Of a stretch of 64,000 bases of DNA, positions 35,273-43,228 are shown in pieces. Location: the NCBI GenBank assembly GCA_947454235.1, contig CANGIY010000009.1:1-64000 (forward strand), in the 5' to 3' direction. The stretch's first letter is position 1, and each line of letters begins with the position of its first letter. The stretch comes from Chitinophagaceae bacterium (GTDB lineage Bacteria > Bacteroidota > Bacteroidia > Chitinophagales > Chitinophagaceae). Under the pieces are notes generated by a model. That model saw only the letters and a list, made by a program, of their open reading frames with translations, had not been told where the DNA came from and ran no database searches. Made by a program: the position numbers and the translations under genes.

Positions 35273-35896
35273 ATGCCCGATTTAGTATTTGATTTACCAG
35301 CACTGTTCGAACAAACTTTTGGCTATCGGACACGTGCATTCCAACCTGAATTTAGTGAAGTAAAAGGGAGCAAGGGCGATAGAACAGAGCAGGGAAGCCA
35401 AGGTGCACCGTACTACGGAGTTGACGCAGCGGGGAAAGAGTATTTTTTGCCTGTTACGATCAGCTTTGGAATTGACAGTGATGGGTCAAATAGTACTGGT
35501 TCCATAAGTAGATACATGTTACCCTATCCCGTGGTGAGCATAAGCGCGGAAAAGCACATCATTGAAACACAATTGACTGAGCGGCGTGGTACAGTAAAGG
35601 AACTGGTGAACACTACTGACTATACCATTAAGGTCAAGGGTTTTGTTATAGGTGCAGACAATGAGTTTCCTGAAGCAGAAGTTGAAATGTTGAGAAACTT
35701 GTACGAGCAAAATCAACCACTTTCTCTGGAATGTCCTTTGACAGATATTTTTCTACTTCGGCCAGATAGAAGTGGAAGTGATATGGTGGTGATCACTGAC
35801 TTGAAATTATTATCGGTAACCGGGGTAAAAAACGTACGTCCCTACGAATTAACGTTCAGAAGTGATGAACCCTTCAATTTAATTTCAGTAAAATGA
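35273..35896 (+). CDS. DUF6046-like phage tail protein
   Basis: 207 residues. It resembles the DUF6046 family found in Bacteroidota prophages between tape measure and hub. Visible features are DLVFDLPALFEQTFGYR, YYGVDAAGKEYFLPVTISFG, MLPYPVVSISAEKHIIETQLTERRGTVKEL and YTIKVKGFVIG, then ENNLYEQNQPL-type and VVITDLKLLSV elements. It is probably a baseplate or tail-initiation part (comparable in position to Mu or P2 proteins joining tube to hub). Its stop overlaps the hub start by four bases (ATGA). Confidence 0.62.
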   Translation: MPDLVFDLPALFEQTFGYRTRAFQPEFSEVKGSKGDRTEQGSQGAPYYGVDAAGKEYFLPVTISFGIDSDGSNSTGSISRYMLPYPVVSISAEKHIIETQLTERRGTVKELVNTTDYTIKVKGFVIGADNEFPEAEVEMLRNLYEQNQPLSLECPLTDIFLLRPDRSGSDMVVITDLKLLSVTGVKNVRPYELTFRSDEPFNLISVK

Positions 35897-36912
35897 TGTT
35901 TACACTCGACTCTGAAATTGAGATAGGTTCCTTTAAGTTTAAAGGAGTTTATGACTTAGTTATCAAAAAATCGATTTTTTCGACTGTGGAAACGGCCGTG
36001 ATTAAGTTGCCAGCAAATGCGAAAGTTAAAAGAGACGGAAAGACTACACCAGTACTAGTAAAAACAAATACCCAATTTAATGTTGGAGACGAAGTGACAA
36101 TCAAACTAGGCTACAACAATTCGCTTAAACAGGAGTTTAAAGGTTTTGTGAAGAGTATGGATATGAATAATCCGCTTGAAGTGCAATGTGAGGGGTATTC
36201 ATATTTATTGGGAAAAACGAACATCAAACTTTCTGAAACTAATATATCTGTAAAAGACCTGTTGGGGCTGGCTGTAAAGAATATTAGTCCGGCAATTGAA
36301 GTGCAATGCGACTTGGATGTAACATTAGTCAATGTTCAAGTTGATGGTACTGCGAACGATGTAATAGCCGCAATAAGCAGATTTAGTGACGGATGTATAA
36401 AGTGCTTTTTTGTAGCATACAACAAGTTGTGGTGTGGATTTATCAATTCAAGGTATTCAGAAGGTGAGCAAGTGTTTCCAAAAACTACAGTGAACTTCAG
36501 ACCCGGGTTTAACCTAGTTGTCAACAATACTTTGAACTTCAGGGGCATTAAGGACGTTCCAACGAAGGTAGTATATGGAAAGCGCATGGATCGAGGTGTG
36601 TACATTTTTGGTGAATCAGACAAAAAGTATGGCATATCTGGGAGGCATAAGCGAACATTAAATCAAGTTACAACTAAATCGGCTTTGCTGGCATTGGCGA
36701 ATGAGAAGGCTGCAGATGTGAATTATGACGGATTTTCGGGGGCAATTAGAACTTTTCTTGAACCGTATACTCAACCGACATTTGCGGCAGCACTTTATGA
36801 ATCTGGAAATGGTAATTATTTGGGTTCCTACCTGGTGGAAAAAGTAACCACGCACTTTGGTGTTGGTGGCGCCTGGAGAGAAGTAGAGCTTGGAATTAAA
36901 ATTCAATCATAA
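35893..36912 (+). CDS. Baseplate hub protein (gp27/P2 D-like)
   Basis: 339 residues. The pattern of gp27/late-control-D proteins is visible: an N-terminal VIKKSIFSTVETAVIKLP domain, GDEVTIKLGYNNSLKQEFKGFVKSMDMNNPLEVQCEGYSYLL, a middle part with VQVDGTANDVIAAISRFSDGCIKCFF and NLVVNNTLNFRGI, and a C-terminal NGNYLGSYLVEKVTTHFGVGG. It would form the trimeric hub on which the spike sits. The start is set by the four-base overlap with the preceding gene. Confidence 0.62.
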   Translation: MMFTLDSEIEIGSFKFKGVYDLVIKKSIFSTVETAVIKLPANAKVKRDGKTTPVLVKTNTQFNVGDEVTIKLGYNNSLKQEFKGFVKSMDMNNPLEVQCEGYSYLLGKTNIKLSETNISVKDLLGLAVKNISPAIEVQCDLDVTLVNVQVDGTANDVIAAISRFSDGCIKCFFVAYNKLWCGFINSRYSEGEQVFPKTTVNFRPGFNLVVNNTLNFRGIKDVPTKVVYGKRMDRGVYIFGESDKKYGISGRHKRTLNQVTTKSALLALANEKAADVNYDGFSGAIRTFLEPYTQPTFAAALYESGNGNYLGSYLVEKVTTHFGVGGAWREVELGIKIQS

Positions 36913-36916
36913 CACA

Positions 36917-37471
36917 ATGAATAGCAAAATTACAAGCTTGAAAAATCAATTTGAATCTCTGATTCAGAGGCAGGTTGAATTGAGATCTGGAACGGTTGTC
37001 TCGGGAAGTTACAACGGCGATGAAAATACAATTTCAGTGTCATTAGACGCGTCAGATACAATTGTTACAGATGTAAAATTGAACGCAGTTTCGCAAAATA
37101 CTCAGGGGTTTTATCTTATTCCTGAAAATGACAGCTATGTTGTGATAGCAACGATTGACGGAGCAGGTGAATGGTTTTTAGTAAGGACGTCAAACCTTCA
37201 GAAAGTGGTGGTGCTTATTGGGTCAGTTTCCTGTGAAATAGACGGAAATACCATTCGTTTCAATAACGACAGCGATTCGGTCATAGAAATTGAAGACCGA
37301 CACATAAAGATTAATACAAGTACTGAAAGTCTTTACACCTGGTTGAAGGACCTTTTGATAAAAATTAGTGCTATTACTGTACCTACCGGAACCGGTGTTA
37401 GTGGACTACCTAACAATTCCGCTGAATTTAACGCACTGATTTCGAGATTGGGGAATTTATTGTCTTCTTAA
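36917..37471 (+). CDS. Baseplate spike protein (gpV/gp5-like)
   Basis: 184 residues from the ATG at 36917, four bases after the hub stop. The N-terminal helix is followed by an OB-fold-like stretch (SGSYNGDENTISVSLDASDTIV), QNTQGFYLIPENDSYVVIATIDG, and repeated short beta words (SCEIDGNTIRFNNDSDSVIEI and so on) that fit a trimeric beta-helix needle. The C-terminus (TVPTGTGVSGLPNN) is typical of phage spikes from this phylum. No enzymatic lysozyme domain is present. Confidence 0.55.
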   Translation: MNSKITSLKNQFESLIQRQVELRSGTVVSGSYNGDENTISVSLDASDTIVTDVKLNAVSQNTQGFYLIPENDSYVVIATIDGAGEWFLVRTSNLQKVVVLIGSVSCEIDGNTIRFNNDSDSVIEIEDRHIKINTSTESLYTWLKDLLIKISAITVPTGTGVSGLPNNSAEFNALISRLGNLLSS

Positions 37472-37482
37472 AATTAAAATAA

Positions 37483-37704
37483 ATGCCACTTAATACACCT
37501 GCGCTTAAAAGTGCACTTAAATCTGCATTCTTAGCTAATCTGCCCGCTGCAACTCCCACCCAAATTACGCAAATCGAAGCTTTGAGTGCCTCCATAGCAT
37601 CTGCCATACAAGTTTATGTGCAAGGAGCAACTATAACATATACCGCTGGTTTAACGAATTCAGGAGGGCCGGTGGTAGGTGCTTTTGGAAATATAATTAC
37701 CTAA
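37483..37704 (+). CDS. Small unknown tail-module protein
   Basis: 73 residues: a helical N-terminal half (PALKSALKSAFLANL, IEALSASIASAIQVYV) and a Gly/Thr-rich end (GATITYTAGL, GGPVVGAF). Small proteins of this shape often follow the spike gene in Bacteroidota and proteobacterial Mu-like phages; no function is known. It is not a PAAR protein: the His/Cys metal ligands are missing. Confidence 0.55.
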   Translation: MPLNTPALKSALKSAFLANLPAATPTQITQIEALSASIASAIQVYVQGATITYTAGLTNSGGPVVGAFGNIIT

Positions 37705-37717
37705 TAAACTGTAGTCT

Positions 37718-38017
37718 ATGGCACGATTGATGAACGATATACGCATTGATGAAAATGAGGATTTAGTATTCTCCAATGGCGATTTTTTGGTGGAGGAAAG
37801 CACAAGCATTCACCAGCAACAAATCATACTCAACAATAAAGGCGACTTCAAACAGAATCCTACTGTTGGTGTCGGTGTTTTTGAGTACTTCAACGATGAA
37901 GAGGAAAAGGGATTGATAAGAGCCATTTCGGTTGAATTTGCAAAAGACGGAATGGACGTGAACAGTATAACAATAGATAAGTCTGGGAAATTGATGACTC
38001 AGGCAACTTACAAATAA
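37718..38017 (+). CDS. Baseplate wedge protein (GpW/gp25-like)
   Basis: 99 residues. DIRIDENEDLVFSNGDFLVEES at the start and IHQQQIILNNKGDFKQNPTVGVGVFEYFNDEE in the middle follow the W/gp25 pattern (iaqnI-x-xiL-x-t-x-x-Ge-x-x-x-p-x-x-G). The acidic, short protein would join the baseplate wedge. MARL could also start at the second methionine (37730). Confidence 0.6.
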   Translation: MARLMNDIRIDENEDLVFSNGDFLVEESTSIHQQQIILNNKGDFKQNPTVGVGVFEYFNDEEEKGLIRAISVEFAKDGMDVNSITIDKSGKLMTQATYK

Positions 38018-38025
38018 CCTTTTTT

Positions 38026-38259
38026 ATGGGAAATGTTGTAGTACAACCTAATCAGACCTTTGCTGATATTTCATTGATGTACTGTGGTACTCTTGAATGC
38101 GCTATGGAGATCATGAAACAAAATGATTTTAGTATTTCAGATATACCCATTTCAGGTACTGAAGTACAGATCGCTAGAATTGATTTGCCAATAGATGAAG
38201 AGGCCTTGAAATATTTTCAGCAAAACAAAGTAAAGCCGGGGACTGCGACCGGCATTTAA
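38026..38259 (+). CDS. LysM-like tail protein X
   Basis: 77 residues carrying one LysM-like unit (VVQPNQTFADISLMYCGTLE and IMKQNDFSISDIPISGTEVQIA). Such proteins (P2 X) bind the hub or help it attach. Eight bases separate it from the gp25-like gene and 18 from the next. Confidence 0.62.
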   Translation: MGNVVVQPNQTFADISLMYCGTLECAMEIMKQNDFSISDIPISGTEVQIARIDLPIDEEALKYFQQNKVKPGTATGI

Positions 38260-38277
38260 AACACACAAATTTTTTTT

Positions 38278-39105
38278 ATGGCGAGAACTATTTCGCAGAT
38301 TCAGCAGTCGATAATCGACACTAAAAATGCACAGCCAGTATTAAACGACCTTTCCAGTACGAGCAACGTTTCGGTATGGATGTTGTGGACTTATGTAGTT
38401 GCTGTTTGTCAGTGGGTATTAGAAAAGCTATTTGATGCTCATAGGGAGGAAGTGAGTCAATTACTGGCAAAGCAGAAACCACACACCCTACAGTGGTATG
38501 TTTCAAAAGTCAAGGAGTTTCAATATGGTGTGGCATTGCCGGCAGGATCAGATACTTACTTGTCAATCTCCAGCGACCCTGCAATTGCGATTATCAGTTA
38601 TGCTGCCGCAGTAGAATTGACAAATATGATTCGAATAAAAGTTGCGTCGGGTACTGTTGGGTCATTGGCGCCTATCACAACGGCTCAGCTTACAGCAACA
38701 ACAGCTTACATGCAGCAAATCAAAGATGCAGGTGTAAGGATTCAATTGACGAGTGGAAATGCAGATAACCTGAAACTGACTTTAAAAATTTACTACGATC
38801 CTTTGGTTCTCGATGCAACGGGTGCCCGCTTAGACGGAACTTCCGTAAGCCCTGTAAAGGATGCTATTAATTTGTTTTTAGCAAGTCTGCCTTTCAATGG
38901 TGTGTTCATAGTCAATAAATTGATTGGAGCCCTACAACAGATAGATGGTGTCGTGATTGGGCACGTAATAAGTGCATTAGCAAATTATGCATCATTGCCT
39001 TATACTTCAATTGGTATTGAGTATACGCCTGATGCCGGTTATATGAAACTCGATGAGTCTTTCTTTGACGCCAATGTGATTTACATTTCTTACACTAGTT
39101 TATAA
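38278..39105 (+). CDS. Baseplate J-like protein
   Basis: 275 residues. Features are RTISQIQQSIIDTKNAQPVLNDL at the start, VSVWMLWTYVVAVCQWVLEKLFDAH, KVKEFQYGVALPAGSDTY, and VSPVKDAINLFLASLPFNGVFIVNKLIGALQQIDGV, which fits the conserved J/Mu gp47 C-terminal pattern. It is shorter than typical gpJ. It would clamp neighbouring wedges in the baseplate. Confidence 0.58.
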   Translation: MARTISQIQQSIIDTKNAQPVLNDLSSTSNVSVWMLWTYVVAVCQWVLEKLFDAHREEVSQLLAKQKPHTLQWYVSKVKEFQYGVALPAGSDTYLSISSDPAIAIISYAAAVELTNMIRIKVASGTVGSLAPITTAQLTATTAYMQQIKDAGVRIQLTSGNADNLKLTLKIYYDPLVLDATGARLDGTSVSPVKDAINLFLASLPFNGVFIVNKLIGALQQIDGVVIGHVISALANYASLPYTSIGIEYTPDAGYMKLDESFFDANVIYISYTSL

Positions 39106-39115
39106 TTACTTTACG

Positions 39116-39622
39116 ATGGCTCGTTTTTTTGAAGTTGATTTTCAACGACTTATCCAAATTTTATTGCCGGTAAGATGGCGCAAAGAAAAACAAAGTGCCT
39201 GGCTGGGGGCACTTTGTAATCCTATTTTGGAGTTATACAATGCATTTATGCAAAATAGGAATTCGAACTTATACAGCTCAAGCCACAATAGTCAGGTTGT
39301 GTTTTTGAACGAGATGTTAAATGACACCTATGACCCAATAGACAGACGAATTTACATTTCTGACAGCTCAAACTTTGACCCATTGTATGTATATAGGGAT
39401 GCTGAGAACAGACCATTGTGGCTGGGACTTGAGTCAGAAGTTGGTCTTACTGCATTTCCCGATCCTCAATGGTTATATACCAATTCAGAGTCCAGTATGA
39501 GTGTGTATGCATTCATAGTTTGGGTTCCCTTTACGATAAGTTTCGACACGCTGCGTATGCGGGCAATCATTGACCAATATCGACTTCCTTCTAAAAACTA
39601 CTACACAATACTAAACTTCTAA
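39116..39622 (+). CDS. Baseplate/tail protein I-like
   Basis: 168 residues. It follows gpJ as P2 I or Mu gp48 does. MARFFEVDFQRLIQILLPVRWRKEKQ and AWLGALCNPILELYNAFMQ are helical; a beta part follows (DDTYDPIDRR-like, ISDSSNFDPLYVYRD, FIVWVPFTISFD). The assignment is by position and length. Confidence 0.48.
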   Translation: MARFFEVDFQRLIQILLPVRWRKEKQSAWLGALCNPILELYNAFMQNRNSNLYSSSHNSQVVFLNEMLNDTYDPIDRRIYISDSSNFDPLYVYRDAENRPLWLGLESEVGLTAFPDPQWLYTNSESSMSVYAFIVWVPFTISFDTLRMRAIIDQYRLPSKNYYTILNF

Positions 39623-39633
39623 AAGAAATAATA

Positions 39634-40464
39634 ATGAAGAAAATTGATTTCTCGCATCCGGGTGGGCTACCACTTACGCAGGATAGACTTGACTTTTTAC
39701 AACAATCTTACCTTGAGACAATTGATGTGTTATCTCAGGTGGGTGTAAATGGAATTGAGCCGATAGGAGTGAATGGTATGGAGGTTACTATACCGACAGC
39801 AGGTACTACAAATGTTACCCCTGGCTGGTTTTACTATAATGGTGAGATGATTTATTTTTTGGGGGGTACAGTTACGTACAGTGGTGGAGATGTGCCACTT
39901 GTTGCAATTTCAGATAGCTCAACGGATCTGACTTACAACGATGGAAGCGTGTTTACAGCCTTGCATGAGAAAGTTGGTAGTTTGACCACCGGGCCTTCAA
40001 CGACAGACCCGACTCATTTTCCATTGAGTTCATTACAAAGTTTCTATACCGGATTTGGGATAAATGGTCGAGAAACAAGTTGGAACACTCTCGGAGTATC
40101 GACACCTGCATCTCAGGGCAATGTTACAGGTATCATTTACTACAAGAAAAATTTGATTACAAATACGCTCCAGATAAGTGGTAATCTCACAGTTAATATG
40201 GCGCAAAACTTAGCCTCGTCGCCAGGTGCGATATTTTATCTAATGGGTACGTTACCTTCAGGGTACTTGCCCGCTAATCAAGTGTACTTTACCAGTTACT
40301 ACTACTCTGCAAATCTTTTCAAAGATGATCTAGGTGTTGCATGGATAAAGCAGTTTACGAGTGTTTTAAATCCAAGCGGGCAAATAGTTGTTAATTTCAT
40401 CAAGCCAGATATATCTATATCAGCGTATTCAGTTTGTTTCAATACGATATTGCCGCTTGATTAA
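39634..40464 (+). CDS. Tail fibre-like protein
   Basis: 276 residues, last of the cassette. The N-terminus (KKIDFSHPGGLPLTQDRLDFLQQSYLE) is a familiar attachment region of Bacteroidota tail fibres and structural proteins. The rest is Thr/Ser/Gly-rich and beta-structured, with PGWFYYNGEMIYFLGGTV and IDGR-type turns. It would decide what the tail binds. No chaperone for fibre assembly is present. The stop codon shares the tetranucleotide TTAA with the stop of mreD on the opposite strand. Confidence 0.52.
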   Translation: MKKIDFSHPGGLPLTQDRLDFLQQSYLETIDVLSQVGVNGIEPIGVNGMEVTIPTAGTTNVTPGWFYYNGEMIYFLGGTVTYSGGDVPLVAISDSSTDLTYNDGSVFTALHEKVGSLTTGPSTTDPTHFPLSSLQSFYTGFGINGRETSWNTLGVSTPASQGNVTGIIYYKKNLITNTLQISGNLTVNMAQNLASSPGAIFYLMGTLPSGYLPANQVYFTSYYYSANLFKDDLGVAWIKQFTSVLNPSGQIVVNFIKPDISISAYSVCFNTILPLD

Positions 40465-41006
40465 TGTGATTTTGCAACATGCTGACGGGTAAATAGGAGT
40501 ACATAAATGAGTATAAAAACCATTGATGTAATAAATGAAGTTGCAATTTTAAGCATTAACGCCCCGATGCTGTTGAACCCCCATGACTCCAACGAAAAAA
40601 AAACGATGTGGTGTAGCAAAAGCAAGAATCCACAGAAAACCAAAAAGGGGCTCCAACCCATGTTTTTGACTGAAGGTTCCATATTGACGTATTCGGTGGG
40701 GTTTCTTGGTAACAAGGCATTTAGAACATTTGTACGCAAATAAGCTAATAAAATAAGAGCGGCTGCATGCATGCCGGCAGTGTTCATAAAGCTATCAACT
40801 GCTAAGCCCATTAAAAATCCAAGTATAAGCAGCACCCAAACGGGCGTTTCAAACGGCAGCAATAATATAAAGAGCGGATAAATTAAAGGATTGAACAAGG
40901 CACCAGATGGGCTTGTAAACCAATGCAGCGTAATTTTATTGAGCACAATTACTTGTAACATCAACAGAATACAGAAACGAAATATGTTTTTTAGATAAAC
41001 GTTCAT
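40461..41006 (-). CDS. mreD: Rod shape-determining protein MreD
   Basis: 181 residues, about five membrane segments (for example FCILLMLQVIVL, PLFILLLPFETPVWVLLILGFLMGLAVDSF and SMVFILIYVLLF). Works with MreB and MreC in the elongation complex. It follows mreC by one base. In many Bacteroidota the next genes would be the PBP2 and RodA genes; here the phage cassette begins directly after its stop instead. Confidence 0.85.
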   Translation of the reverse strand: MNVYLKNIFRFCILLMLQVIVLNKITLHWFTSPSGALFNPLIYPLFILLLPFETPVWVLLILGFLMGLAVDSFMNTAGMHAAALILLAYLRTNVLNALLPRNPTEYVNMEPSVKNMGWSPFLVFCGFLLLLHHIVFFSLESWGFNSIGALMLKIATSFITSMVFILIYVLLFTRQHVAKSH

Positions 41007-41007
41007 A

Positions 41008-41871
41008 TTACGGTTTCTTGTTTGATGGTTCAGTTAATTGTTTTCTTTCAACTTCCATTTGATTGTCTAATACATAGACGTATTGAAGATTTCTAAAGTT
41101 AGTGGCAGGTTTCAACATTATTTGTTGTCTGCCACTTTTTTTATTGATTTCTACTGAAGTTACTGTTCCAATGAGTACATCAGGCGGGAAAGTATTTCCG
41201 TAAGATGTCGTAAAAACAGAATCACCTTTTTTCACCTTAGCTTCGGCAGGCATTTCTTTCATTACCAATACGTCGGGGCGCTCGTTGTCCCAGTTGGTTG
41301 ACTTAAACGTTCCGTCTTTGAGGCGGGCGCTCACTTGATATTTATTGGTATTAAGAATGGAAAGGACGCTGGCAAAATGCTGGGAGACATATTCTACTCT
41401 TCCTACCAGTCCATTTCCTGAAATTACGCTCATTCCTTTAGCAATTCCATCTTTCAAGCCTCGATTGATAGTAATGTAGTTATTGACATTATCAACCTGG
41501 TTATCTATAACCCTTGCAGTTCGGTAAACATAGGAAGCATATTGAACTACATGAACTGACGTATCTTTTGTTGGTAGGGCTCTTTGAACTGTGAAGTCCT
41601 TCAACGTATCTACACTGTGTAGTGCATCAACAATTTTCCTAAGCCTCATGTTTTCACTCAATAAACTATCGTTCATTGAGCCAAGGTTCATATAATAAAA
41701 TAAGTCAGTTTTCTTTTTGTATACAATACCGGCAACTGCATTCGAAGATGATATTATATCATCACCTTGAATCGTTCGGGAACGGGCAATAAGTACAATA
41801 CTTACTATTTCAAGTAAAGCGAACAATATCAGATTGAAAAATCGTCTGATAATTAAAATGAAATTGCGCAT
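41008..41871 (-). CDS. mreC: Rod shape-determining protein MreC
   Basis: 287 residues. One N-terminal membrane segment (about 10-28), a short coiled coil (LLSENMRLRKIVD) and the two-barrel MreC core with ARVIDNQVDNVNNYITINRGLKDGI, GMSVISGNGLVGRVEYV, FAFSVLSI-like and VMKEMPAEAKVKKGDSVFTTSYGNTFPPDVLIGTV. It links MreB to the wall synthases in the periplasm. Middle gene of mreBCD. Confidence 0.92.
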   Translation of the reverse strand: MRNFILIIRRFFNLILFALLEIVSIVLIARSRTIQGDDIISSSNAVAGIVYKKKTDLFYYMNLGSMNDSLLSENMRLRKIVDALHSVDTLKDFTVQRALPTKDTSVHVVQYASYVYRTARVIDNQVDNVNNYITINRGLKDGIAKGMSVISGNGLVGRVEYVSQHFASVLSILNTNKYQVSARLKDGTFKSTNWDNERPDVLVMKEMPAEAKVKKGDSVFTTSYGNTFPPDVLIGTVTSVEINKKSGRQQIMLKPATNFRNLQYVYVLDNQMEVERKQLTEPSNKKP

Positions 41872-41908
41872 ACCCGTTTAAAGTACTGAAAGAAAAAGTT
41901 GGCTTAAA

Positions 41909-42940
41909 TTATTTCATTAAAAACGGCATTTTTGTAATATTCTTGAGTGCCATGCCAGTACCTCTTACTACCGCTCTTAGTGGATCATCGGCCACATGAA
42001 CAGGAAGTTTAATTTTATTAGAAATTCTTTTATCCAATCCTCTTAACAGAGCACCGCCTCCTGTAAGGTAAAGTCCACGCCTGTAGATGTCAGCCGCCAA
42101 CTCTGGTGGCGTGCTTTCCAAAGCTTTGAGAATAGCTTCTTCAACCTTGAAAATTGATTTATCTAACGCTTCAGCAACTTCCTGATAGCTCACCATAATT
42201 TGTTTTGGAATACCTGTAACAAGGTCACGACCATTTACAGCGATATCATCAGGAGGATTATCTAAATCTTTTAAAGCAGAGCCTACGTGAATCTTAATTT
42301 GTTCAGCAGTGCGCTCACCAATCATCAAACTGTGATAGCGACGCATAGCTTCTGTAATGTCAGCCGTAAATTCATCACCCGCAATCCGAATACTTTGGTC
42401 GCAAACAATACCAGCTAAAGCAATTACAGAGATACCTGTTGTACCACCGCCTATATCAATAATCATATTGCCGGTTGGTTCTTCAACATCAATACCTATT
42501 CCTAAGGCCGCTGCCATAGGTTCGTGAATCATATAAACTTCCTTAGCACCTGCTTGTTCAGCTGAATCTCTTACGGCTCTTTTTTCGACTTCAGTGATGC
42601 TACTCGGAATACAAATTACCATTCTCCAGCTAGGCGGAAACATTGGTTTCTTTGGGTAAACGAGTTTAATCATTTCCCTGAGCATTCCTTCAGCCGCATT
42701 AAAATCCGCAATCACTCCATCTTTGAGGGGTCTGATTGTTTTGAGATTTTCATGGGTTTTCTCGTGCATCATCATGGCTTTTTTACCAACTGCCACAATT
42801 TTATTTGTCGAGCGGTCAATTGCCACAATCGAGGGTTCGTCAACAACCACCTGATCATTGTGAATTATAAGTGTGTTGGCAGTGCCAAGATCTATTGCAA
42901 TTTCCTGTGTAAGAAATTTAAAAAAGCCCAGAAAGCTCAT
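41909..42940 (-). CDS. mreB: Rod shape-determining protein MreB
   Basis: 343 residues, actin fold. IAIDLGTANTLI forms phosphate loop 1, IDIGGGTTGISVIALAGI phosphate loop 2 and LTGGGALLRGLDKRI the adenosine motif. Polymerises under the membrane to guide lateral wall synthesis. First gene of mreBCD; a CAACTTTG at 42966-42973 on the minus strand may be a weak -7 box. Its presence implies a rod-shaped stage in this organism. Confidence 0.97.
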   Translation of the reverse strand: MSFLGFFKFLTQEIAIDLGTANTLIIHNDQVVVDEPSIVAIDRSTNKIVAVGKKAMMMHEKTHENLKTIRPLKDGVIADFNAAEGMLREMIKLVYPKKPMFPPSWRMVICIPSSITEVEKRAVRDSAEQAGAKEVYMIHEPMAAALGIGIDVEEPTGNMIIDIGGGTTGISVIALAGIVCDQSIRIAGDEFTADITEAMRRYHSLMIGERTAEQIKIHVGSALKDLDNPPDDIAVNGRDLVTGIPKQIMVSYQEVAEALDKSIFKVEEAILKALESTPPELAADIYRRGLYLTGGGALLRGLDKRISNKIKLPVHVADDPLRAVVRGTGMALKNITKMPFLMK

Positions 42941-43178
42941 TATTACGTTTATTTTGAAGCCATCGCAAAGTTGCGAATAAAACTTAGTTTTTTAACAATT
43001 TTTCCCTGAAACTTGCAAAGTTAGGTAAATATTAGCACCCATAAACCGACAATCAAATAACAATTAAAAATGACTGATTTTCAGGGTTAAAAATGTTGAA
43101 AACATCAACAATAAGTAAGAAATGGGTAATAAATCAACATTGGCCAGACTAAACCGTGAGATTTTCTTTAAAAACACT

Positions 43179-43186
43179 TAATTTTG
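43179..43186 (+). promoter_or_regulatory. -7 box TAATTTTG of carB
   Basis: TAATTTTG fits TAnnTTTG and lies 42 bases before the carB ATG. Confidence 0.45.
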
Positions 43187-43228
43187 CCACCAATATTTTG
43201 TCATTTTTACTAATATTACTATCAGTCA

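Larger units (their letters stand above)
29622..40464 (+). mobile_element. Phage-derived capsid and contractile-tail cassette, apparently domesticated
   Basis: Sixteen closely packed plus-strand genes plus one frameshift extension, in the order of a Mu-like or P2-like myophage late region: protease/scaffold, capsid, sheath, tube, tail chaperone, tape-measure position, DUF6046, hub, spike, gp25, LysM, gpJ, gpI, fibre. Every frame is intact. I find no terminase, portal, Mu F-like head protein, head-completion gene, integrase, transposase, repressor, replication or lysis gene. No flanking direct repeat was seen. The right end shares four bases with mreD. Confidence 0.75.

Noticed and set aside
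29622-40464. Reading the cassette as a type VI secretion system or extracellular injection system
   Set aside because: There is no ClpV/AAA+ ATPase, TssJLM, VgrG-PAAR or effector gene, and a capsid plus protease are present, which points to a phage origin with a head.
29440-40520. att-like direct repeats at the cassette edges
   Set aside because: I compared both borders by eye and found no repeat longer than a few bases.
42966-42998. Promoter of mreB (TTG and CAACTTTG on the minus strand)
   Set aside because: The -7 box lacks the invariant first T, so I did not list it as a feature.
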